This document shows, piece by piece, positions 12,191-24,997 of a stretch of DNA of 64,000 nucleotides. The stretch covers positions 20,114,449-20,178,448 of the forward strand of contig NC_135553.1 of NCBI RefSeq assembly GCF_964340395.1. The letters are read 5' to 3'. Source of the DNA: Glandiceps talaboti. Taxonomy: Eukaryota; Hemichordata; Enteropneusta; Spengelidae. A program made the translations under genes and the position numbers. The notes under the pieces are model-generated. The model searched no databases. It worked only from the letters and a program-made list of their open reading frames with translations, and was not told where the DNA came from. Numbering within the stretch: the first letter of the stretch is position 1; each line of letters starts with the position of its first letter.

Positions 12191-12724
12191 AGGTGTGAAA
12201 TGTTCTGATTATATATTGGAGGTGCACATATCATTCAAAGCGATGAATGACGACTGTAAGTCTGTAAATACTAGAAAATAACCGCGCTTCGTCGACGGGC
12301 ATCATCAACAGCGACGAATCCCACAAATTTCGTGTAGAACTGTTTTAAATTTGTGAACGTAACTCCGCTTATATTTTTGTTGTCCATTCTATCAGCATGA
12401 TAGAATGTAGAACGAACGAACAGACGTTGTTGGCGCTCCTCCTAATCATTCGCTAAACCATTGATTGGAATATATACAGCGTCGAATCTCATATGTGGTA
12501 TTCTTATGGACCCTGTAGTGCGTAAAGAGCTCGTTCACAGTGTATTGACACATGTTTCAGTAAATGCATGTTGCAGTATAACAACTTTATAATTAGAGAG
12601 AACATAACTATATTTTGAAATGGGTCTAACAAAGTTTCAGCTACTGTGGTTTTAAGCCAGCATTGTCATACAGTAGTGTATCACTATCATGAATTTAGTA
12701 CTCTTAGAAAATTGTTCTCGCCAA
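12191..12724. other. No gene recognised
   Basis: Only short frames and no repeat match noticed within the window. Confidence 0.4.
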
Positions 12725-13146
12725 AATAATTCCTCCAGTTGTTAGGTCTCTCCTATACACGTAGCTGTACACGGTGTCCCAAGCTGTTGCAATTGGTAAA
12801 CGTCTTTAATTTTCAGGATGTTGGTCAATTCTGCACATTCCACGATAAGTACTTTCTTCCTATACCTCACCATATATCCTAATAAACCCATATGTCATAT
12901 CCCTTAATTACTCGGAGTTCTGGAAATTGACAGTATAACTTGTAAGCTTGGCCTTGAAAGACCGTACCTGCTTGGTCAGAAATTCTACCAAGCATATTGT
13001 TCAAAGAATTCGGATGACATATAATTCTGTAGCGTTCCAAGTATCAATGGTCTGTATTTGATTGGTTAGAAAGTGATCTCTTTGACTTAATAATCTGTAC
13101 CGGCTTTATCAGAAATCTATTTCATGACCGTTCAAAGAAATATAAC
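12725..13146 (+). repeat. Direct duplication, copy 1 (about 420 bp)
   Basis: Matches 13925-14322 in the same orientation. Shared blocks in order: AATTCCTCCAGTTGT, CACATTCCACGATAA, ACTTTCTTCCT, CATATGTCATATCC, TTGTTCAAAGAATTCGGA, TTGATTGG..AGAAAGT and GACCGTTCAAAGAAA. The copies have diverged by many substitutions and small indels, so the duplication is old. Confidence 0.65.
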
Positions 13147-13254
13147 GACGGTTCCATTTCTGCATGGTGTTGTAGAGTTCTAGCTAAGTATCAGCAGTGC
13201 CAAAAGAAGAATACATTATTGTTGTCTGGCCCATCACTGCTCACATTAAATTAT

Positions 13255-13345
13255 AATAGTAATAATGATGTTTGGTTTTTATATAGCGCTTTCCCACTCC
13301 GTGCTCAAAGCGCTTTACAATTTTTAGTACCCCTGGCTCGCGGAT
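13255..13345. repeat. SINE 3'-region fragment (family D)
   Basis: Shares TATATAGCGCTTTCCCAC, CTTTACAAT and CCCCTGGCTCG with the start of the full-length SINE at 44839-45174. Only this end of the element is present. Confidence 0.55.
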
Positions 13346-13531
13346 CGGATCTATATTTATGATCTTAGTATCTTACCCAATTCTTTCCGTTTTTCTCCAG
13401 TGGAACCCACTGTGACATCTCTCCTGACATCACACCTAACAATTAATTCAGTGTATGGTTGTCAGCAGCTTTTTTTTATTGTCAGCAGATTTGTTTGACG
13501 TGGTCTGACATCACAGTACGTAACTCTAAGG

Positions 13532-13550
13532 CCCTAACCCTAACCCTAAC
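13532..13550. repeat. Interstitial telomere-type repeat (CCCTAA)3
   Basis: Three perfect CCCTAA units, preceded by AAGG and followed by a degenerate ACTAA. This is the animal telomere hexamer in internal position. Confidence 0.7.
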
Positions 13551-13556
13551 ACTAAT

Positions 13557-13594
13557 CATAGACCCTACACACAATTTGTCGTGTAGGGTCTATG
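13557..13594. repeat. Perfect 14-bp hairpin
   Basis: CATAGACCCTACAC pairs with GTGTAGGGTCTATG over a 10-nt loop, directly after the telomere-type repeat and sharing its GGGTC/TAGGG character. Confidence 0.7.
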
Positions 13595-13924
13595 CAGTAA
13601 TGTGGGATGCCATTTGCAAATTTCCCACAAAAAAACAAAAGTTGACAATATACTAAGTCAAAGTAAAATGTGACCCTCTCTTTATCCCATTTTCTAAAAT
13701 ACGCCTCCCCCGAGAACCGATCTGTAAAAAGTGCCCCCCCCCCCCAGTTTGTACGATACAGACATTCATGCCACGCTCAGCCAGTACTCATTAAGAAGCC
13801 CGATAGGGCTGAATAACATGACGTATCTTACAATCTACCCACCTCCCCCATTCCCCTTTTAATTTAATCGTATCCCTATGATCATGAATTTACTATTGAT
13901 AGCCATTCAAGTGACCCCCCCCCT

Positions 13925-14322
13925 CCCCCAATTCCTCCAGTTGTCGGAAATCTCGTATACAAATGTATAGCTGGCTGTGCTTTGTGTTCCAACTTGTAGG
14001 TAGAAATCTCTTCGGGATGTTCGTAATTTATTCACATTCCACGATAAATACTTTCTTCCTGTACCTCACCACACATATAGTCTAATATGGGTCTATATAT
14101 CTTCCGTAATAAACCAATATGTCATATCCTTAATTGGTAGGTGACTTATCTTACCAGGGCATTGTTCAAAGAATTCGGACTCTAGTGTTCCGCTACAACA
14201 TGTAATTTTGCAGAGTTCCAGGTATGAATAGACTGTACTTGATTGGCCAGAAAGTAACCTTTGCCTCAATAATCTGTACCTGACTGGTCAGAACTTTATT
14301 ACAAGACCGTTCAAAGAAAAGT
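13925..14322 (+). repeat. Direct duplication, copy 2
   Basis: Second copy of 12725-13146, same orientation, starting 1.2 kb downstream. The two copies are separated by the SINE fragment, the telomere-type repeat and several poly-C runs. Confidence 0.65.
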
Positions 14323-14345
14323 AGACATAATGACACTGCGGGCAT

Positions 14346-14515
14346 GAATGAATGAATGAATGAATGAATGAATGAATGAATGAATGAATGAATGAATGAA
14401 TGAATGAATGAATGAATGAATGAATGAATGAATGAATGAATGAATGAATGAATGAATGAACGAACGAACGAACGAACGAACGAACGAATGAATGAATGAA
14501 TGAATGAATGATGAA
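14346..14515. repeat. (AATG)n with internal (AACG)n block
   Basis: About 40 tetramers. A block of seven AACG units at 14459-14487 sits inside the AATG run, which points to secondary expansion of one point variant. Confidence 0.95.
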
Positions 14516-14519
14516 TGAA

Positions 14520-15409
14520 GTTGATTGATACACTGTGAATTTTAATCGATCAAAATAGTCAATTCAAATGTCTTTAGTTTGATTTGTGTGTTTGCGAATT
14601 GCCTGATTGTTACCCCGAACGAACAAATTAAACGAGGACACAGACAGGCGAAAACGAATAGCAAAGCATTGAACCATGTAATGTATACCTGTACATATCA
14701 TCTCACAACCCACATAGTCATTTTAATTCAAAGTCTCAAAGAATGTTTAAAAATGTTTAAATTTCACAAGTAATCCAATGTTAGGTTGTTGTCAAATCAC
14801 ATAGGACATCCTAGAAATCAATTGAAAGGGGAAAGTAATGTATCATTTTTATAATAATTATTTACATCGTACTTTTTTGCGATTTTATGATTTTGCGATC
14901 GATAATAATTAATATGACACGGTAGTGGTACTTCAGGACTCCACAGTACGCAGATATAAACAACCCACATGCCCGGCATTGTCAGCGAGTCGTATAGAGC
15001 TCTACCAAATTCGTGATAAATCCGGACCACAAAGGGAAACGTACCTATAGCGTTCACACGTGCACCTTTTCCGTTCAAGTTAGTATTTATTTATCCCTTA
15101 ATTTAATAACAAGAGTTCAATAGACGTTACTGCCGGTCTTCACTTTTGCGTGCTCGTGCAAACAACCGGTACCGTTATCTCGAATTCTACGTTATGTCAT
15201 ACTTAAACGACAGTGACCTGTTACCTTGTTTGTATTCAGGAACTCTATTTTCACATACCTGTGGCATAACTGCATAATTCTGACGTCAAGTCCGCAATAA
15301 TTCTGGAAAAAAAAACTACACTACTGTAACAATAGACTGCAGGTGTACTAGATCAACTTGGAAGACAAGGATTTGATATTCGAAAGTTATTTTTCTACCT
15401 GATGAGGCA
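14520..15409. other. No gene recognised
   Basis: Short frames only; no repeat match noticed. Confidence 0.45.
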
Positions 15410-15419
15410 TCCTCGCCAT

Positions 15420-15714
<295 letters not shown>

Positions 15715-15719
15715 AGAGT

Positions 15720-16421
15720 TGTTTCTGTCTTCATGTATGGTTTCATTGATTATCCTTTCTGTTTAACCTGTTTTAAATTAAAATCAACATCCGTGACCCA
15801 AAGTTGGCCCAACTTCCTTTATTCTTTGTAAATCAAGGGTCCAAAACACGAGTTAGTTCATCTTAAAGTCATTAACCCTGGCTACAGATTTTTGGTTTTA
15901 CCCGGGGGTTTTACAATACGTGACATTTTTACAGTATGTACGTAGTCCCAGTATCATAACACCCCAAACAAGACGACACGTCAGTGTTGGCACTATGTAT
16001 ACTTAAAGCGTTCTGTAGGTTTAGTGACCGTGTTCAATGGTCGCTTACTTTATTCCATTTTGCAATTTAATTATTTACATCAACGAATCGGACGAATTTT
16101 ACGTTGTAAATAGATCAAGTACCAGTATCCTTGAAAGAAAGGTGACCTTCCGGTATGTTAACATGATATTTACTATGTCTCCAATGGTGCATGCCAACAA
16201 TCACCCATAGACGGAAATAACATGTGACGTCACACAAACGAACCCCATATACAGACATGCGCTACACACTGTATACTCACATAGCGTACCCGGAAATTCG
16301 GCGATGACGTTTCGGGGAATCCTTTAGAGGCAAGAATAACTATGGGATATATTTTAGAGGGGGAAATTTCAGTGAAGTGATTCAATATGCGTGATTACCC
16401 ACTGAGTAAGCAGTAACATTG
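15720..16421. other. Intergenic region upstream of the intronless gene
   Basis: No coding signal. The last 200 bp are more GC-balanced and lead into the TATA box at 16422, so proximal regulatory sites are expected here. Confidence 0.4.
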
Positions 16422-16429
16422 TATATAAA
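16422..16429 (+). promoter_or_regulatory. TATA box (TATATAAA-like)
   Basis: TATATAAA lies 163 bp before the ATG of the intronless gene. A start site about 30 bp downstream would give a 5' UTR of about 140 nt, and no ATG occurs between about 16450 and 16592. Confidence 0.6.
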
Positions 16430-16591
16430 CGGAAAGCAGTGAAAGTACGTCTGATTCATCGTACATACATCGGCCGACCCATACAGAGAGACAGGCAAAG
16501 CAGTGAACACTGGCGTTCGTCAATACATATACGCAATTCCTAAGACATTACTCGCCGTGAAGTTGTGTCTGACAAAGGTGAAGCCGTCAGT

Positions 16592-17386
16592 ATGAATACC
16601 TTCGGAGAAGTGGAGCACACATCAACAGAGACTATACTGTCGTTGACAGATACCAATTATCCAACTGGATTTGTTCTCGAAAGTCCGTCGTCCTCAGAGT
16701 CGCCTTATCTGCCTACCACTCAACCTCTGGCAGCAGCGAAGAGAGACAACAGTTTTCGCCGCGATAAACACAGAAATCGCAACGTCAACTACGAACTGGC
16801 ATTGCCAAAGGAAACTTCTGTGGCAATGACCTCTCCTAAGAGGAAATCGGACACACGGATAAATATCATTTCCAATGACTATTTACACAACTCTGCATTT
16901 TCTCCGTTTTTGGGACAAAGTGGAAAAGAACTGGAATCTGTCCGCGTATACAATGACACAGGGAAAGCCAAGGCGCCGAAGAAACCGGTAAACAGTTCCT
17001 ATCGCCCAGCTAATGGTCATAGCGTGAAGCGTCAGCAGAAATGTTCAGACATAGAACGAGAAGTTACGAACTGCTATCGTCGCTGTACTGTATTATTGTA
17101 CGTACTCGCCGCTCTCGCAACCATAGCAACGGTGACCCTGTGGCTACTAACCTGTACGCATACCTACACTACAGAACGTAATGTGTTGGCATGGTCTGTT
17201 ACCATGTCAGCGATATGTCTAGTAGTGATCGCCATTTTCAGCGATATCAGAGAACGGAGACACAGGCAAGAGATGAAAGAGATACACCGGGAGCGTGGTC
17301 ATGTCAACAGAACAATCTACCTTGGCCCACATCCTGGAAGTCTGAATCACAGTGAGAAGGCTCTGAAAAACGGTTCGAAATTGTGA
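16592..17386 (+). CDS. Intronless two-pass membrane protein, family not recognised
   Basis: A single open frame of 264 residues. The ATG at 16592 has A at -3; the frame extends nine codons upstream but without an ATG. Residues 1-150 are hydrophilic, rich in Ser, Thr, Asn, Lys and Arg, with SPK/SP sites at about 81-84 and 105 that could be phosphorylated. Helix 1 lies at about 165-187 and helix 2 at about 198-216, joined by a loop of roughly ten residues. A short charged tail (ERRHRQEMKEIHRERGH, about 221-237) follows. Positive charges on both outer flanks suggest both termini are cytosolic. No enzyme motif is visible. GC content and even codon use stand out from the AT-rich surroundings. The TATA box upstream and an AATAAA about 1.35 kb downstream frame a complete transcription unit. 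I cannot name an orthologue. Confidence 0.8.
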   Translation: MNTFGEVEHTSTETILSLTDTNYPTGFVLESPSSSESPYLPTTQPLAAAKRDNSFRRDKHRNRNVNYELALPKETSVAMTSPKRKSDTRINIISNDYLHNSAFSPFLGQSGKELESVRVYNDTGKAKAPKKPVNSSYRPANGHSVKRQQKCSDIEREVTNCYRRCTVLLYVLAALATIATVTLWLLTCTHTYTTERNVLAWSVTMSAICLVVIAIFSDIRERRHRQEMKEIHRERGHVNRTIYLGPHPGSLNHSEKALKNGSKL

Positions 17387-18730
17387 GGATTCAGAGTTAC
17401 GTCACTGATTTGTGAACTATCATCACGTAATGTGTTACAGTAGCCTTTACACACGTTTTTTAAGAATCCGACTGACTTTTTGTACGTCGTTGATTATTTT
17501 TAATATATGACTAACGCTAACTCATATCGAATGTATAATAGTCGAAATTTACAGGGTTATAAGTTTTACTACAGTCATTGTGTTGGTTTCTTTAAGATTT
17601 AGCTCTCTTTGGATATATTTTATAACCGCAATTTTCCCGAATCTGTTAATTATGTCGTATGTGGTGGATGTACTTTTTTGGATAGAAACTATAGTGCCTA
17701 CGTTACCAAAATTCATCACCTTGAGGTTTTCAACATTGATAACAAACCCGTCCTTGACTTTGTTCTTACCACTGAGAGTTCTTGAATGAGAAAATATGCA
17801 CTGAAGGAAACAAGACTTTATTTACGCTTAGCGCGGCGTACATTGTACTCTGTCTGATGCTTGTTATGTCCGATTTCCAAGGTTGTATGTCGCTCGTAAA
17901 TCATCAGTGCGTGATGTTTACTTGTCATATATGTTCTCATCGAGATATAGCCACGCTACTGATGTCTCCGTCGATATTTTATCGCGCCAACCATTTACAG
18001 CCCGTTTCCAGTTACCGTTCAGCGGTTTTCTTCGATACAACCACGCAGAGACCTATAAGAAACTGCACATTACACTTTAAGATAGTCAGCTTGACTGAAC
18101 ACAGTTTCTTGCAACATTTTGTCTAATTTAGATTAGCTAACGTGCCAGCATGCAGACATCGAATACGGACGTCAAAACATTGGCGCCTGCGTGTCTGCGT
18201 CTAGCTGCAGTACTTGATTGTAAACAAAATGTAGCCAGACAAATTACGATCTTGCTTTATGTTAGTGTTGTAGGTTTCTGCATGGTTGTATCAGACACAG
18301 CCGGTTAACAATAACTTGGAATGGGCTGTAAATAGAAGTCTGACATTGTGATTCATATTATAACCTTCACTATCATTATTTGATCTCGTTTGTATAGTAC
18401 AACGAGTGCGTTTTCTAGTTTACCAGTTACATTGTACATTGGCCCAGTCCGGCGGTTTATCAATTTTACTTAATACGTAAAAAAAAGATTTCCAGTTGTA
18501 ATATATTCTTATAACTTGTGTTGGCTCGAAACTGAATATAACTGCCAAAAAAACTTTTTACAATTTTGTTTACACATTGTATACTTTTTTTATCGAACTG
18601 CTTTGTATTTTTTTAATTAATATTTTTCTTATTACAACATTACTATGACACAGTCCTTAATTGTAAGAACGTTGCAATTACTAATTCTGTTTATAGTCTG
18701 AAATATTTTTGAAATATGTCGAAAATATCA
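17387..18730 (+). other. Probable long 3' UTR of the intronless gene
   Basis: No AATAAA was seen between the stop codon and 18731, so the transcript may run about 1.35 kb past the stop. Frames inside it (17580-18126) are short and unconserved in appearance. Confidence 0.4.
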
Positions 18731-18736
18731 AATAAA
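18731..18736 (+). promoter_or_regulatory. Polyadenylation signal AATAAA
   Basis: First canonical hexamer after the intronless gene, followed by a T/TG-rich stretch as expected downstream of a cleavage site. Confidence 0.5.
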
Positions 18737-18807
18737 TATTTTTATCTTCTCAAATCTGGTTTCAAATGACATATTGTTTTGTAATTGTTAATATGCTCCT
18801 TCCTTCA

Positions 18808-18815
18808 TACATACA

Positions 18816-18881
<66 letters not shown>

Positions 18882-19024
18882 TACATACATACATACATAC
18901 ATACATACATACATACATACATACATACTCACACACACACAGACAAACAAACAAACAACACAATCACTCACTCACTCACTCACTCACCCACTCATTCATT
19001 CATTCATTCATTCATTCATTCATT
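18808..19024. repeat. Compound CATA / CA / AAAC / CACT / CATT microsatellite
   Basis: CATA units at 18808-18927 interrupted by (CA)n, then AAAC units, (CACT)n and (CATT)n to 19024. Confidence 0.95.
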
Positions 19025-19029
19025 TACAG

Positions 19030-20277
19030 TTTCTCATACTCGATATGTACAGTAATTAAGCAATGTCCCCGTTACCTACATATGCATGTCTACCAGTGAG
19101 TCAACTTTAACACATCGTCGTATGACTTCATCTCTAATTTGTCGACACAAATACCAATATGTTGACGTAAGCGGCTAAGTTACGTGAACATACATGTATG
19201 TATAGCAGCATTTTGTTTTTGCTGGATTGACGAAGGTTAACAATAAGGCTTGTAACAGAATCCCCCCACCCCCTGTGCACAAACCCCCGCCTCGCGACTC
19301 AACCCCACGAAATTAATGAATATTACGGAGCTTAATTTAACATTATTCGGCATAACACCGCAAACCAAGCCAAAGCAAGATTGCGTCATTATTTTGGTAT
19401 TCAAAAGAATTTGACGCGTAGACAAACTGCGTCGTCAGATATTCAGATTCGTCATATAGCCAGTTTTTGAAATGTTATCATAAAAAATGTGACCTATTTA
19501 CATATATCCAATCTCAAGTATACTAACTAATAGCTCTGAATATTATAAACAACTGCGGTCATCCGAACGCGTGTCCGGGTCAGTACTGGGACAAGACTCC
19601 ACACAGGTGGCGCACTCCTGCTATGTTCTTCGTTCGACACAATTGATGCAAATACCGTGAACCACAACATGTAATATGAATGCTTACCATAGCATTGTTA
19701 AGTATAGCATGGGAATTCTGATAAAACACACTGTGTTGTATTCAAACAGCATAGGTGTGGGGTTTTTTTTAATTTGTATATGCATGTCTTTAATGTGCAC
19801 TTATTAAACTGATTGTAAAATTTAATTCGAACTTTTTACAAGTCCTCGGTCCTATACTATTACTACGATATCTACCGAATAATTGTGCTAGAATATCCTT
19901 GTACTGTGTGCCCTCATCGACGACATAGGCTAATCATTTTGTTGACAGCATGTTACTGCGACTCCGTGTTATTGCGACGCCCCGAGGGCATCGCAGTAAG
20001 GGAGCCTTCAGTTTTTGGGGAGGGTCACATTTTACAATCCGTAGTTTTGTGACCAAAATGAAGTAGAGAACACAGAAACTGATACATGTACTGACTCAAG
20101 TAGCGACAGTGAGTCAGGTGATAGTCACAGGGATCAGGGGACTTTTACAAGTGACCAGATCAGGTAGAGTATACACAACATGGAAAGCGTTTTAGATACG
20201 AACTAGATTGTGTATGATAATTATAAGGTCACTAGCCAGTTTTTTACTGTTTGTCACTTTATATGTATAAATATAGC
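19030..20277. other. No supported gene; one possible acidic exon
   Basis: At about 20082-20165 a plus-strand frame encodes a Ser/Asp/Glu-rich peptide (DSSSDSESGDSHRDQG) that ends at a CAG|GTAGAG donor-like site just outside the inverted duplication. It could be an exon spliced to the frame at 20411, but the acceptor there is poor. Confidence 0.3.
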
Positions 20278-20410
20278 TTTCTAATACAGAGTCAAAATGT
20301 ATACATATAATGGGAAGATTGATTAATGTTCAGTATATGCAATTGTCATGGGGGAGGGTTATGTTTTACAAAATGGGACAACGGGGAGGGTCACTTTTTA
20401 AAAATGGAGA

Positions 20411-20629
20411 ATGGGGGGGGGGGGGTATCGAATTGATCGTGAAATATACCCGGAACTATGCAAGTTACTTGAAAATCGTCAGGATGACATCGCCGAAACC
20501 TTTAGCCCACCGCAATCCAGATCCAATTCGCAGATTTTCCCCCAGATGAAAATACTTGTCCAATGCGATTCAGCCGGGGCAGGGGGTAATTCCGAAGACA
20601 ATGACCACCAGCTCCACCCAGACAAGTGA
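20411..20629 (+). pseudogene. Conserved coding-like fragment, left-arm copy
   Basis: A 72-codon frame encodes an acidic-to-neutral peptide (core EIYPELCKLLENRQDD, then a Ser/Pro segment) ending HPDK and TGA. The same frame is present in the right arm with three differences, one of which is a stop. It could be a terminal exon of an unrecognised gene or a fossil of a mobile element. The G-rich run before it (GGGGGGTATCG) makes a poor splice acceptor. No domain was recognised. Confidence 0.3.
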
Positions 20630-21369
20630 CCGAATGTTTATGTATATCTTCGGTTATTTAAAATATATCCCAGTTGCAGCTAGTGCCGATATAATTTAAT
20701 CTCAGATTCTCTATAGTGGTCTGAGGTTTAATATAGACATTCTCATATAGCTATCACCCTAGCCTGTAATGACGTCATCGGTCATCAACCTCCCTTAATA
20801 TTTGGGGAAAGGGAGGTTAGACCACACCCACAACGGATGATCTCAGTGTTAGTCTACTATCCTGTGGCAGAATTAAACCTATAGGTAAATGAGGTGTTAT
20901 GCAATCATGGCAAAGCCGCAAGCCAGTTTTTTTGCACATTTACGACGAACAATCAGAATTTTCCAGCCCCCCCCCTCACACTCCAAACCACCCTCATATT
21001 CTAAATCCCCCCACCGTTAACTGTACTCGTTTCCTTATATTGTGATGGCAAATGCATTACAAAAAATTACCCACAACTCCCTCCGATTTGTACCCTCAGA
21101 TTCTCTTTATTAACAATTTGAAAAGAAAGGAGTACCATTTACAAGTTGATTTTCAGAAAGTGGTAGACGACAGTAGTCACGTGGTATACTTCGATTGAAA
21201 TAGTTTAATGTTTTTAGCCGACAAATAACACAAAAGTTGTAAATATTGTAATGTTCATGTCCCTAACGTACATTTCTGAAATATAGAGAAAAGTCATCCC
21301 AGGTCATAATAAAGGGCATGATTACACTGCAACTTTGCAAAGATGTAGTTGTATGTATCCAAACATCTA

Positions 21370-21620
21370 ATGATACCAGTTAATAATGCGCTAATGGCAA
21401 ACTTGGAATTTATAGGGTAACGTACATTTCACTTCAAAAAATAGAGTCATTTATTGACCGTAACGAGTTACGTTGAACTCAGAACTGTTATTATACGGAC
21501 TGTATAGATTAATACACAGCAATTTTAATATAATAATATTAATATCTCAGTGATATTTTAGGACCATAGTTTTATCTCTAGCATAATATAAATTACATCT
21601 ATAGATGCTGTATAATGTTC
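21370..21620 (+). repeat. Segment repeated directly at 27057-27340
   Basis: Blocks ACCAGTTAATAAT.CGCTA, TTTATAGGGTAACGTA and CCGTAACGAGTTAC occur here and again at 27057-27340. Together with 21100-21190 versus 23860-23955 this shows a second direct copy of the same region that is split by about 3.1 kb of other DNA. Confidence 0.65.
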
Positions 21621-22555
21621 ACACCTTAGAATTAAGTATGGTTAAAATGTTTAGAAAATATGGGTTATAGGGGATTATGAAATAAGGAACATCCAACCAT
21701 ACGAATCAGAGAGATTTGTGGGTAAAATATTACACAGTGAAACATGCTCACTTTCTATGATAAATCTGTCACGTCAGGTACGTGGCAGTCTGGAAATTAA
21801 AAGGGATCTATTAATATAAAGAGTGACCAGGCCCCAGTTGATGAATGCCGCTGATGTCTGTCACGAGGATGTGTCAGGAATAACGTTTGTGTTTACAGAA
21901 CAGGCTATACCTAAGACTAATATGCAAATTGATGTATACCAATCTACTGGTACTACCAAACTGGTGCCCATAAGGTGATGTACAATCATGCATACGTGTA
22001 ATACAAAACCAGATTTCAACTGAATGCCTTCCGTAAGGGTAGTCTTGCAATTTCATGATTTATGTAAGAAATTTAGCTCTACATCTGTGTTTGTTTCAAG
22101 CCCCAGTGAAAATTATATAGTTGTCAAAAACGTTGTTGAAATGCCAGGAAAGCTTGCCATCCTTGACTGCACTCGGCATTCATGATCCCCTACATACCCG
22201 GGATATGTACACCCGTTTTCATGGCAAATAATATACGAAATTGAAACCCGCATAACATTGCTATTACGCATCAGAAAGTTTACATACTTCATGGTAAGCA
22301 TCATAACAGTTGAACAACTTTAATACAGTGAAGTGATAAGATATTATTGCCCTACTTTGTCCCTGGGTAAAGTGTATACATTCTTGTTTCGATCAAGATT
22401 GACGGACACACCATCTGCTCCAAATCGTATACATGCGTGAAAGGTGTGAAGTGAGCAGATGATCATGACTGTATATTTTTGCAATAAAGCTTACAGATGA
22501 TATGTATTTTCAGTGTTCACCTCCTTGCTTTGATGTAATAATGATGTAACAATGA

Positions 22556-22571
22556 CACAGACAGACAGACA

Positions 22572-22653
<82 letters not shown>
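22556..22653. repeat. (GACA)n(CA)n microsatellite
   Basis: Four GACA units run into about 40 CA units. The homologous site in the right arm (44041-44092) has the complementary TGTC/TG array but far shorter. Confidence 0.9.
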
Positions 22654-22656
<3 letters not shown>

Positions 22657-22679
22657 AGACTGCCCTAATACATATCTTC

Positions 22680-23156
22680 CTTACGGAAGAAATAACAACA
22701 TCGATGGTTAGGCAAGTTGATAAGCATTTTTTTCTTAAAAAAAATAACAAACTATACACTTGTGCTACTACGCCATTGTGCATCTCACACAGGGCTTTTG
22801 TTTGTTACAAATTAACAAATACGATCTGTAAAGAATCTCTACTTAATTCCAAAATGTTAGAAATATCCATGTCTTTAATAAAGCCGATAGCATAAATTTT
22901 GTTTCCAAAATGAAAAAAAAATCATCTTCCACTCTATAGTTTCATTAGCTTCCAGGCGGCACTATATTACTTGATGTTAGTACAAAGTACAAATGAACTT
23001 TATACTCCATAGCTTGCTTTCCGTGAACGGTTGGTTGATGATGAGCAAATCCGACCTCACCAGTATCGTACCCAGAACACAGTGACTGCCACTAGACTCT
23101 TGCGTTGCCTTGAAATGGTTTTAGCAAATAATGAAATCTGAGGGTAGTTCTTCATC
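22680..23156 (+). repeat. Block repeated directly at 29010-29110 and 30390-30700
   Basis: 22690-22830 matches 29010-29130 (AACAACAT.GATGGTTAGGC, GCTACTACGCCATTG, GTTACAAATTAACAAATAC). 22830-23156 matches 30390-30700 (AATAAAGCCGATA.CAT, AACACAGTGACTGCC, TTTTAGCAAATAATGAAAT). Inverted copies lie at 42480-42740, 43780-44000 and 41040-41340. The arms are therefore themselves made of directly repeated blocks. Confidence 0.65.
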
Positions 23157-23966
23157 TGTCCCTTTTTATATAAAATATTGGGTCAAAGTTTAAATATTTT
23201 AACTGAAATGTAGCGAGGTGTCATAATTTCAAGTCACTTACCTTTTGTACCCCCAAAATACCAGACATGAATATTGTTATTTTAGTCGAAATGTACGTTA
23301 CCATTAATAAATGTTACATCTACTAAAGCTGTGGTACTGTATGGCTTAATCAGCACCAATTGAAGGGTTTTTAATAAAATGATTATATATTCAATAGGAA
23401 TAACTAGAGTAAATATCGACACAATATAATAGAAAACACGATGCATACTCCGTACAGTTTTGAACACAGCAAATACATTTAGAAACAAATATACTCAAAA
23501 CTAGAATTGAAGAATGACTTTAATAATCTGACGCAATTACAATTAGTAATGTATTGAATGTCTAAGTTTGTAGCTGTTAATTATTTGAATATGGTCATCA
23601 TAGCTGTTCATGTCAACACTTTTAATACTGGAAATGTATGTTACCTTGTGTAACGAACACTTCAGCATTAAGAAATGCATCATTCTATGCTGCGTTGGAC
23701 ATGCTAGAGCTGTTTATAGTATTTGTCATGATAGTAAAGTGACAACTTTAGTCTAAAACCAATGGCATATCAATGTATGGATAGTAGCCGATAGAATGCT
23801 TTCTCTTTTATAGCTACTTGTATAACATACCTCGTAGTCTTCGAAACCATAAGTCTGTTTGACAATTTAAAAGAAAAGGAATTAGTATCATTTACTTGTT
23901 GATATACAGAAAGTGGTAGAAGGCAGTAGTCACACGATATACTTCGATTGAACTAGTATACTGATA

Positions 23967-24119
23967 GTTATAGTACATGTCCTCGGACATTTACTGTAAA
24001 TATTCGTACACTTTTGGTTAACCTAGTTGTTATTTTGTCCGAGTTGTCCGAGGCGCTCTAGTTTAACCAAAAGTGTCCGAATATTTACAATAAATGTCCG
24101 GGGACATGTACTATATAAC
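23967..24119. repeat. Foldback element, 150 bp
   Basis: Arms GTTATAGTACATGTCC / GGACATGTACTATATAAC at the ends and TACACTTTTGGTTAAC / GTTTAACCAAAAGTGT inside, around a 30-bp loop. The stem covers almost the whole length. It lies at the broken edge of the split outer-arm repeat. Confidence 0.7.
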
Positions 24120-24997
24120 GAAGTTATAGTTCGAATTCGACGAGTTTTTAGGTTTTCACCAGAAAGTCAACCTTGTTATCTACAGCTCTGTTATGTAACC
24201 TCTTACCCATTATCATGTTAAGTACAAAATTCGCTATAGAAATCCCATCCCGCACGTCAAATAATCCCGCACGCCAAATAATCCGATCTTTTCCCTAAAA
24301 GTTTAGTGTGAAATCCGCGAACCTGGCAAGGACTCGTTCTGTAACAAAACGACAGTCCCAAATCGAGCAGTATTTCCGTTTTATCCATCCCTAGTTCTGT
24401 TATTAATCCCGGTGCACATACGTATTGTCAAGGCAATGAACAAATTATATATGGAGACCTGCTTTCTGCACAAGTCACTTTGTAGTGAAGTGGTTATATA
24501 GTAGGTCTTTAGATATATAGGCACAGAACTAGAGGTACTGTGTTTCGAGTCCCACCAAAGTAAGGTCGATTTTTTTACGCACACTTTACAGAATGACAGG
24601 TGCAGAATTAGGCGCAGTAGTGGGTTTTCACCTAAGCGTAGACGAACGATATATGCAGACGGCAAACTATTGATATGCAAATACTAACGTAAGCATGAAT
24701 AGATGCCACGTATAAATCGACTAAAACCTCATTAATCTATTGACAATATTTAACGTCTTCAGCTCGAGTGGGCGAAAGAGAATATTTCCTTTGTCAGGTA
24801 ACTTGCATTTCATTATCACAAGCTTACAGATTTGTCAATACATTTCTTGCACACCTGTTTGCTGAATTAAAATAACATGGCGATTGGTTGATGGGCTTGG
24901 AATTGCAAGCTTGAGACGAGAACGTATTGATTTTGCATGATTTGAACCATCTGTTCACTTTCCTTCTGATTCTTTTTAAATATAGAATTCGTGTAAT

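Noticed and set aside
18811-22653. CRISPR-like arrays
   Set aside because: The repeats are simple microsatellites without unique spacers, and the DNA is from an animal nucleus.
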